DNA of 64,000 nucleotides, from positions 1-64,000 of the forward strand of contig JBBHKE010003480.1 of assembly GCA_037447655.1 (NCBI GenBank), in the 5' to 3' direction. The position numbers and the translations under genes were made by a program. The number at the start of each line of letters is the position of its first letter. Within the stretch, counting starts at the first letter, position 1. The notes beneath the pieces are model-generated. The model did not search any database. It was not told the DNA's origin and was given only the letters and a program-made list of their open reading frames with translations. Below, piece after piece: positions 56,357-64,000 of the stretch. Origin of the DNA: Zygnema cylindricum (Eukaryota > Streptophyta > Zygnematophyceae > Zygnematales > Zygnemataceae).

Positions 56357-56925
56357 CAAACTTAACTTCAAATCTTGACTTGCGTACCATGTACCTGCGT
56401 ACGAAGTAATCATACGACAAAACTTTTATACATTTTGCAGACGCCAGTCTGTACGCCAGCTCATTTTTTAGGGTTTCAGTTCTCGAACATAACGAAAGTC
56501 TTTTGAGAGAAATAGTGTGACGAACAAAAGTTACCGAAAATAGCGTGACGAGGGAATGTTACGAAATTTCGTTTTTATTTTCGGTTGTATTTCGGAAACC
56601 GCGTGTCATGTGCTAATCTTAAGATTTTTCATTGGTTTTCCATCATGACACGTGGCTTAATTGTCCACCGTCTCACAATTTTTTTTTTCTGTGTATGCCA
56701 ACCCACCTCGACAAGGTGGGTTGAGACTAACAGAGAAAATTGAAGCGAACTCATCGCAAATGAACATCCGACGGTCAGTATTACCTCCAAGACCTCCGGA
56801 AAGTATCGGCAAGATTCAAAGTAATGTTGGTTTTCGTATAAAAACAAAATAGGCGGTACGATCTGGTACGGAGAGTCGCGAATTTCTGTTAGAAACGCCA
56901 CTTTTTGCTTGATGGAACTTCACCC
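56357..56925 (+). mobile_element. HL3c, left-truncated HL3 copy
   Basis: Similarity to HL3b starts at GACAAACTTAACTTC (56357) and runs to the intact right end TGATGGAACTTCACCC, followed by TTA (56926-56928). A hairpin AACCCACCT / AGGTGGGTT (56700-56722) is again centred 214 bp from the right end. It had inserted into the TTAGAG site near the left end of HL1c. A later deletion removed its left part and the start of HL1c. Confidence 0.82.
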
Positions 56926-56928
56926 TTA

Positions 56929-58850
56929 GAGAATTTTCTTTGTTTTTTAACGCAGATCCGGCGGACCTGGATTTCGGGTGTCCCTATGTGTACCAAACGA
57001 AGTTGTCATTTAAGGGCGTGACGATTGTATACGACGACAATGCCCGTGACGGCTGTCGACAGTGTACAATCTGTGATGAAGCACCAAATTGTAAAAAAAT
57101 GCCTTGAACGTCGCGAGAATGCGAGGCTGCGTGAGAGAGGCGGCGTGTGCGACTTGCTGGGGCGCCCTCAAAGATTTCTCAAGATTTCGTCAAATGGCAT
57201 CGGAATGTTCAGACTAGTGTTGTGTATCGGTAAGGATTTGCCGATAACCGATATGGGCCTTTTTTCAGGTACCCGATAATCGATATATTGGTACGATATA
57301 TAGTTATCCGCGTTATCGCCAATAAATACCCGATATTTATCGGTATTTATCGGCGATAACACCGATATCGATAACTATCGGCGATATGTGTACGGACCGT
57401 ACATGTAAATGTACAGCCAGTACACTCAACTGCACGTCATATTCCCCGGACGCGCGGCGGACCCCCTTCCCCCCGATTTCAGTAAAAAATCACAATTTTT
57501 CCTTGATTATTTATTATTCAAGGGGGTTTTACTTGGGTTCCACGCTCCCATTCCCTTCCTCAATGTCCTTTTGACTGTTAGTTACGCCCATAGATGTCCA
57601 AATCGTACGGATTTGGACATTTCTGTTAAAATTACGTAATATTAGTCAATTTCATACTTTTCGTAAAATTCGTATAAATTTCTCTGCACGGACATGTACG
57701 AAAATGTCCGAAAAGCGAAATACTAGAAAAACCTTCAAATCTTTAAAATTACGAACAAGTAACATACATGTATGAAATTATACGGAGAGTGTACCCTTCA
57801 AACCTAACAATACGGTAAATCTTTGTCAACCGTACTGAAATATATAGGAACGTACGGCAATGTACCTTATAAACCCTAAAATCCCCCCCTTATAACAACC
57901 CTAAGTAGTACGAATATGTACAAACGTTGCACGTAAATATACAAAAAAATGTAGCGCAGTTGTACTGAAAAATACGAAATTGTACTGCAATGTATCCTCC
58001 AAACCCTAAAATTAATATCCCTAACAAGTACGGAAAATACGGCCACAATACGTACATGTATGAAAAGTGTGCGGCATTTATACTGAATATGCGGAATTTA
58101 AGGAAATGTACTCTAAAACCCTAAAAATCATTTATATAACCCTATAAAGTACGGACATATACGGACACTAAAATAACTGTACAAAGAATGTACGGGTGCA
58201 ATGGAAGGTACTTGATTATACAAAGTCAATAATATAATACAGTATGTTATAAAGTACTATTGTATGTATACTATAATTTTTTTTTAAGTTATCGCCGGTA
58301 TGGAATTTGTTGGTCTCAGACCGATATATCGGAACCTCTGATTGTTCGATAACCGATAACTATCGGCATCGGTGTTATTGCGATAAGTGTTTTACCGATA
58401 CACAACACTAGTTCAGACCCCTGGAATGGAAAAGTCCGTACCAAACGAAACGCGACAAAACACAACAAATTGTGTACTTTGATGGACGCAAACGGACAAA
58501 ATATAACGAATAGTGTACCTTTCGCTGTCGCTTGAATTCGTTTAAAATTTTTGTAAAAAAAAATCCACGTGCAAATACGTGTTCTCATTTTTTCCTGAAA
58601 AATACATTGATTTAAAACACATCGGCCCTATTTTTTAAAGAAAAGTTTGAAGATGACGTTTTTTGGCGTGGACGTGGGTCGAAGAACACAAAACGACAAC
58701 ATGTAGTACATCTTAAATTCGATGGTGACGTGAAATGTACTTATCTTTTTTTCTATTTTTTTGTACGGTTGAAACTTACGTAGTACGGCTCTAAGTTTTA
58801 CAAGAAAAACACATAAAAAAGCCCTTACTTTGGCACACAAAGACGCACCC
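56929..58850 (+). mobile_element. HL1c, HL1 copy carrying a hAT insertion
   Basis: It resumes HL1 at the position equivalent to 7978 of HL1a (GCAGATCCGGCGGACC is shared) and runs to the right end AGACGCACCC at 58850, followed by TAA. The hAT element at 57215-58410 interrupts it. A decayed palindrome near 58611-58640 is again about 225 bp from the right end. Confidence 0.82.
57215..58410 (+). mobile_element. hAT-like element, 1196 bp, duplication GTTCAGAC
   Basis: Terminal inverted repeats TAGTGTTGTGTATCGGTAA are matched at both ends and flanked by a perfect 8-bp duplication GTTCAGAC (57207-57214, 58411-58418). The interior is non-coding, rich in GATATCGAT-like and GTAC motifs. HL1a shows the corresponding empty site. 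It is related, in opposite orientation, to 62770-63641. Confidence 0.95.
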
Positions 58851-58853
58851 TAA

Positions 58854-59818
58854 GGGTAATTTCGCATGTGCTAAAGTTACAATTATTTTCTTTTTTTTCC
58901 TCCATAACTTGGAAAAAAATGAGAAAATTCGCAGCCGTACCAAAAAAATGAAATTGACACTGTACAAGTTGCGTTACCTTACAACTTTAAATGTACCGCA
59001 ATTTGTCGTCTAGCGCGAGGCACTTTGTCATCTAACGCATTTCGACCCAATTTCGCGTCATTCCAGCTTGTCTTCAAACATTATATAAAATTGCCTCGCG
59101 AGGTGATTTTAAACAAAGTTCCACGAGATAAACGAATAGCCAGATGCTGTCGCACGTGTCGGAAGTTTTTTACAATTTTTGAGCGCGAAGTACAGAAAAA
59201 AAAACCCACCGCACGTTTCCAACCTGTGCGTGACTTTTTTCCGTGCGCTTTTTTCCGTACATGGGCCGTGGAGGGGGGTTCGACCAAAGGACGCCATTTT
59301 GCAAAAGCGAAGTTCGTGAAAGCGCCTCTCTCTCTCTCTCTCTTTCTCCCACTAACGGGTCTATCTCACAATTCTTTCAATGAAAAAAGGCAAGAATGGT
59401 ATCAAATGAAAGATCTATAAAAAATATTTATTTTTGTTGTCTTTTAGCTTATTTTGGTGGCAAGTAGAGTGAGAACGGACGTAAAACAAAATCGGGGAAC
59501 CATGGTGGAATGTTTTGGAATGTGTGACGTCGACGTTATCATAAGTACGCATGACGTCAAAATGTCACGAACCCTAAACATCTAAAATGTCACAAGTAGC
59601 TAGATGTATACAACCGTCTCTATTTTATAAACGTCATCAATTGTCGAGAGTTTTGTACGCGTCTACAACCGTCACAAATTACACCCATGTCTACATCCGT
59701 CACGATCTAAAGTTACGATTTCATTTTTTTATATAAAAATGCCCTGAAAGCTGTACGGAGAGTCCTCGCTTAGAAACAAAGTAACAAGACTAAGTTCCGG
59801 CTACATGCGAAAGTACCC
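58854..59818 (-). mobile_element. HL2b, PIF/Harbinger-like element
   Basis: Ends GGGTAATTTCGCATGTG and ACATGCGAAAGTACCC are flanked by TAA (58851-58853, 59819-59821), both shared with neighbouring elements. It is 965 bp and non-coding. A palindrome AAAATTGCCTCG / CGAGGTGATTTT at 59087-59110 is 244-245 bp from its left end. Orientation follows HL2a. Confidence 0.9.
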
Positions 59819-59821
59819 TAA

Positions 59822-60781
59822 GGGCACTTTCCCATGTAACCGAAACTTTAGTCTTGTAACTTTTTTTTTAGCGAAGATTCTCCGTACAGCTTTCAGAGCA
59901 TTCGTATGTAAAAAAATCAAATCGTTACTTTAGATCGTGACGGATGTAGACGTGGATGTAATTTGTGACGGTTTGTAGACGACTACAAAACTTGCGACAA
60001 TTGATGACGTTTACAAAATAGCGACGTTTGTAGACGTCTAGCTACTTGTGACATTGTAGATGTATAGGGTTTGTGACGTTTTGACGTCACGCTCACTTAT
60101 GATAGCGTCGACGTCACTGAATCTAAAACATTGCGCCATGGTTTCCCGATTTTTTTTATCGTCCGTTCTCACTCTACTTGCCATCGAAATAAGCTAAAAG
60201 ATAGCCAACAAAAATATTTTTGAGAGATCTTTCATTTGATACCTTTCTTGCCTTTTTTCATAGCAAGAATTGTGAGATATATGCGTTAGTGGGAGAGGGA
60301 GAGAGAGAGGCGCTTTCACGAACTTTGCTTTTGCGAAATAGCGTCCGTTGGTCGAAACCCCCTCCACGGTTACTGTACGGAAAAGAGCGCACGGGAAAAA
60401 GTCTCGCACGGGCTGGAAACGTGTAGTAGGTTTTTCTTTTGGTACTCCGGCCACAAAAAATGTCAAAAACCTCCGTCGCGTGCGAAATCATACACATATT
60501 CGCCCATGTCGTGGAACTTTGTTTAAAATCACCTCGCGAGGTGATTTTATATAAAGTTTGAAGATGAGCCGGAAGGATGCAAAAGTGGGTCGAAACGCGC
60601 TAAACGACAAACTGCATCGCGCTAGACGACAAACTACACTAATGTTAAAGTTTCAAGGTAACGCAACTTGTACGGTGGTAATTTCAATTTTTGGTACGGC
60701 AGCGTATTTTCTCGTTTTTTTCCAAGTTATAGAGGAAAACGACAGAAAATAACTGTAACTTTAGCACATGGGAAAGTGCCC
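59822..60781 (+). mobile_element. HL2c, inverted neighbour of HL2b
   Basis: Perfect terminal repeats GGGCACTTTCCCATGT / ACATGGGAAAGTGCCC are flanked by TAA (59819-59821, 60782-60784). It is 960 bp and non-coding. The 24-bp palindrome AAAATCACCTCG / CGAGGTGATTTT at 60525-60548 is perfect and 244-245 bp from the right end. With HL2b it forms a head-to-head inverted repeat. Confidence 0.92.
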
Positions 60782-60784
60782 TAA

Positions 60785-61116
60785 GTCTGGGCGTTTTTTG
60801 GACTTTCGGAAAACGTCTATTAATACGACATTGAAACTCTATAATAAAGACAAGTACTCTTTCGAAAAACGACAAGCATTACAAGTCAAAAATATTTTAT
60901 TACCTGGCGTAGCTTCCCACCTACTTTCGTCCTAGATCATTTTATTTAGGCGGTCAAAAAAATTCACTACCGACAAGGAGTTGCTATACTCTATCATTTT
61001 TAGGTTGGCAGTTTTAATTTATCGTGCGTTCCAAATACTGCCGATACGATATTTGTCGTTTTCCGAGCAAATCTTAGTAGTCTTTCGGGCGGCCACATGG
61101 GTGGGATTGCGGACGC
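60785..61116. other. Unassigned sequence
   Basis: No gene or element end was recognised between HL2c and the next MITE. Confidence 0.4.
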
Positions 61117-61118
61117 TA

Positions 61119-61337
61119 CACCGCGTAACGCTATTAGGGTTAATAATCATTTCGCCACTTAAAACATCTTTTCTCCGTACATGTTTGTCCGATTATCTTA
61201 TGGAGACCGCCAATGGGAAGGTGAAAATATTGACTTTCAATTCGCAACCGTCAGATCCATATCTCAACAATTGTGTACGGAGAAAAATGTTTTAAATGGC
61301 AAAAAAATCATTAACACTAATAGCGATACGCGGGGTG
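61119..61337. mobile_element. TA-flanked MITE, 219 bp
   Basis: Imperfect ends CACCGCGTAACGCTATTAG and, in complement, CACCCCGCGTATCGCTATTA lie between TA dinucleotides (61117-61118, 61338-61339). The interior includes GTTAATAATCATTTCGCCAC. It is related to 61991-62216 and, at the very ends, to 1709-2325. Confidence 0.8.
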
Positions 61338-61339
61338 TA

Positions 61340-61990
61340 GTTATTGAAGCCAGCTTTTTGGTGACCGTCCATGTTATATGATGCCAAAAAAATCATTCAC
61401 ACGTGTGAAATATTACAGGGTGACAAAATCGCCGTTCATTTAGGGTTTAGCGGTGTACTCCAGCCTTTTCCGATACCCAGCCGCCCACGATTAGTCAATT
61501 ATCGCTAGGGTTTCTGACCACAGAATATTCGACACGTGGACATAAATTCAGCATTCCGGTCATAGTCGGTCGATTCAGTAAAATATCTCACTTTTTTGTC
61601 GTCACCTCACTTTTCTGTCGTCTACCATAAAACCACAGCGGCACAAGTGGCCAATTTGTCCTTCGAACTTATCTTAAAGCTTTTACTGTAGCTTCAATGA
61701 CTCCTAGAGAGTACATATTATTATATTTTAGTATTTTATAGTGTCCCAAAATTTATCTACTGTAGCAACAAAAAATTTTCGCACTGTTGGGCGCACGATA
61801 AAAACGTACCACCGGAGAGATGGTCACGTAGAGGGTAGATCGCACGAATCAGATTCTTGACGAAATGATGAGGTGTTGCTGTACGGACGATCGAGCAAAA
61901 TTGAAGATCTTGACCTGGATACGGCCAAAATTAAAATTTTAGTTACAATTCCTCCCCATCGGCATCCACATCCTTTTCCCATTTCCAGAT
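61340..61990. other. Unassigned sequence
   Basis: No supported gene. Contains TTTTTTGTCGTC/TTTTCTGTCGTC direct repeats near 61,600. Confidence 0.4.
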
Positions 61991-62216
61991 CACCGTGAAT
62001 CGTAATTACATATTAGGGTTAATAATTTTTTCGCCACTGAAAAACATATTTTATCCGTACACATTTGTCCAATTTTCAATTTATGACCGCCAAATCGGAA
62101 GCTGAGAATCTTACCTTTCAATGGCAACCGTCAGATCCACAATCCGACAAGTTTGTACGGGGAAAAAATGTTTTAAGGGGCGAAAAAAACATTAACGCTA
62201 ATTACGATTCAAGGTG
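61991..62216. mobile_element. TA-MITE relative, 226 bp
   Basis: Ends CACCGTGAATCGTAATTAC and, in complement, CACCTTGAATCGTAATTAG are similar to those of 1709-2325. The interior (TTAATAATTTTTTCGCCACT, CCGCCAAATCGG) matches 61119-61337. The flanking TA is not preserved on the left. Confidence 0.75.
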
Positions 62217-62769
62217 GTAGGATTTTTAGGGTTACATACATGCATAATTGCTTGGACGCGATCTGTCACACGTGGCATCACGCGAGTGGCGTAACTGCAG
62301 TTCCGGAGAATATTGTGGTCCTACATTCGCGGCTGGCCGTACATCGTGTATAGCTATTAGCATTTATGATTTTTTGACTTTTTCTGCACTTAAGAAACAT
62401 TCTTACTCCGTGCACACCGGCCCGAATTGCACGCGAGACCGCCAATCGCACGATGAGAATCTTATCTTAAATCTCAACCGTTGGATAATCAATCTGACAG
62501 TGTTCGACGGGAAAAATGTTCGAAGTGGCAGAAAAAGCGGAGTGATAAACGTAGCAGCTAAACGACATTTTGGATTTTAGGGTTTGCGATGCAAAGGGCG
62601 ACGAGCCGATTCAAATCGCTGGGAGGTTTGTCGTTTTCTTGGCGTTTTTAGGGTTTTTTTAGTCAATCGGAACTTGACTTTGGAATCTTTTGGAACGCCA
62701 ACTACAAGCCAGAGGTCACAAAAGTCAAAAAATTCAGCAATCCAAATCTGACATTTTTATAGTTTTTAC
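62217..62769. other. Unassigned sequence with a degenerate MITE
   Basis: At about 62350-62562 TAGCTATTAGCATTTAT and the complement of ATAAACGTAGCAGCTA bracket an interior with CGAGACCGCCAATCGC, resembling the neighbouring MITEs. No gene was found. Confidence 0.5.
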
Positions 62770-63641
62770 TAGTGTTGTGTATCGGTAAAAAACTTATCGC
62801 GATAACACCGATACCGATAGTTATCGGTTATCGAACGGTCAGAGATTCCGATATATCGGTCTGGGACCAACAAATTCCATATCGGCGATAACTTAAAAAA
62901 TATATAGTATGCATACAATAGCACTTTATAACATACTGTATTATTTTATTGATTTTATATAGCGTGGCATGCCACGTATAAAAATATGTGCCGTTACCGT
63001 TTAGCTGCAATTTATTACGGACAGCGCAGCATATAAACGTTGGCCGGTTAACTGAACAAAAATTTTACGGCGATGTACGTAATTTTACCAAAAACTGGTG
63101 AACATGGAACTGTAAAAGGACGGCGCACACAAAAGTACAACGGACGCAAAATAACATTCTGCGTGCCGCCGAAATCGAACGGACGACTTGGAATGAGAAA
63201 ACAAGAGCGGACGGCCAGCGTGAGCGCCAGCATCCGGAATGGCTCTTTTGGCAGCTTATGCCAAAAAAGCTGACAGGTTGACACGTGGCAGGTCCCCAGT
63301 GGATCTCAAGGAATAAAGGGACAAAGCCATGGCGTCGGATGTGAAAGGTACATCGTTTTTACTGGATCCGTACGTCCGGAGAATAAGACGTACAGTTTTC
63401 GTACGTCCGGAGAATAAGACGTACAGTTGAGTGTACAGGCCGTACATTTATCTGTACGGTCCGTACTGTTATCGCCGATAACTATCGTTATCGGCATTAT
63501 CGCCGATAAGTACCCGATATTATCGGCTACTTATCGGCGATAAGACCGATATCGATATATCGTACCAATATATCGATTATCGGATACCCGAAAAAAGGCC
63601 CATATCGGTTATCGGCAAATCCTTACCGATACACAACACTA
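62770..63641 (-). mobile_element. hAT-like element, 872 bp, duplication GTTTTTAC
   Basis: Terminal inverted repeats TAGTGTTGTGTATCGGTA and complement are flanked by a perfect 8-bp duplication GTTTTTAC (62762-62769, 63642-63649). In reverse it shares the first 150 bp or so with the element at 57215 (GATTTGCCGATAACCGATAT). The centre differs in length. No transposase frame. Confidence 0.95.
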
Positions 63642-63707
63642 GTTTTTACCCGTCTTTACCCGTCTTTACCCGGCCGTACCCGAATTATTTATTTATTTTT
63701 TGAATCA

Positions 63708-64000
63708 GGGAGAAGTTCCATTAGGACATTCTGTAACTGTACGGCTAACATTACAGTATGCTACAATTTGAACGAAGTTCCATTGCGCAGAGTTTGTAAT
63801 CCACGTGTTAGAAAAAGAGTGGTGCCACGTAACTATAGATTTGATTTTTAAAATCGTCAATGATTTTCACACCGACCAAAAATCTTCATTTGCGTACCAT
63901 GTACGTGCGTACCACCTCATCGTTCAACACAACTTTTGTACTCTTTGCAGACGCCTTGTCAGGTACCACCTCATTTTTTGAGGGTTCGTGTTTTTACGCG
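63708..64000 (+). mobile_element. HL3d, left part of an HL3 copy cut by window end
   Basis: It starts GGGAGAAGTTCCATTAGG after TCA and is colinear with the first 300 bp of HL3b (CACGTGTTAGAAA, TTGCGTACCATGTACGTGC). The right end lies outside the window. Confidence 0.78.

Overview
The window looks like nuclear DNA of a land plant or close streptophyte relative. It is AT-rich, has one plausible intron-containing gene, and is otherwise filled with nested plant-type transposable elements. Two retrotransposon groups carry primer-binding sites complementary to plant-type initiator methionine tRNA. I cannot name the species. No bacterial operons, rRNA genes, CRISPR arrays or intact tRNA genes were seen.

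Layout. 1-3,070: a 63-bp tandem repeat, unassigned sequence and a TA-flanked mariner/Stowaway-like element (1709-2325). 3,070-6,464: the only candidate host gene, with a TATA box, a pyrimidine-rich leader, a Ser/Pro-rich reading frame of about 880 codons and a short terminal exon. 7,950-14,424: a chain of non-autonomous PIF/Harbinger-like elements (called HL here; GGG...CCC ends, 3-bp TTA/TAA target duplications) abutting and inserting into one another, one carrying a hAT element with an 8-bp duplication. 16,294-27,945: a fragment of a copia LTR, then a minus-strand Ty3/gypsy element (Gyp1, 16733-26706) with a partly duplicated, decayed interior, followed by the 3' part of a second copy (Gyp2) sharing its LTR. 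27,946-40,634: nested copia elements. Cop3 (30343-35459, duplication TTCGA) sits in the 3' LTR of Cop2, which sits in the RNase H region of Cop1; LTR fragments Cop4-Cop6 follow, two of them inverted. 41,890-52,582: Cop7, a decayed autonomous-type copia element split by Cop8 (43093-47396, duplication GCAGA). 52,807-53,765: a solo gypsy LTR. 54,204-64,000: a second chain of HL elements, two related hAT elements and short TA-flanked MITEs.

How the parts relate. Cop7, Cop3 and Cop1 hold remnants of full gag-pol. Cop2 and Cop8 share one internal deletion that removes protease, integrase and most of the reverse transcriptase but keeps gag, a zinc knuckle and an RNase H remnant in open frames, so they look like a propagated non-autonomous subfamily. 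Nearly every polymerase frame is broken, so the locus is probably immobile now.

Most unusual signals: (1) copia LTRs encode on the antisense strand a hairpin with the geometry of the acceptor/T-arm half of a tRNA, whose outer stem covaries between copies; (2) the copia primer-binding site matches the anticodon-arm region of initiator tRNA, not its 3' end, and gag starts inside the LTR and reads through that site; (3) every HL group carries a short palindrome at a group-specific fixed distance (214-245 bp) from one terminus, with pairing kept while sequence changes; (4) neighbouring HL elements abut with one shared trinucleotide. Coordinates of decayed elements were read by eye and may be off by a few bases.
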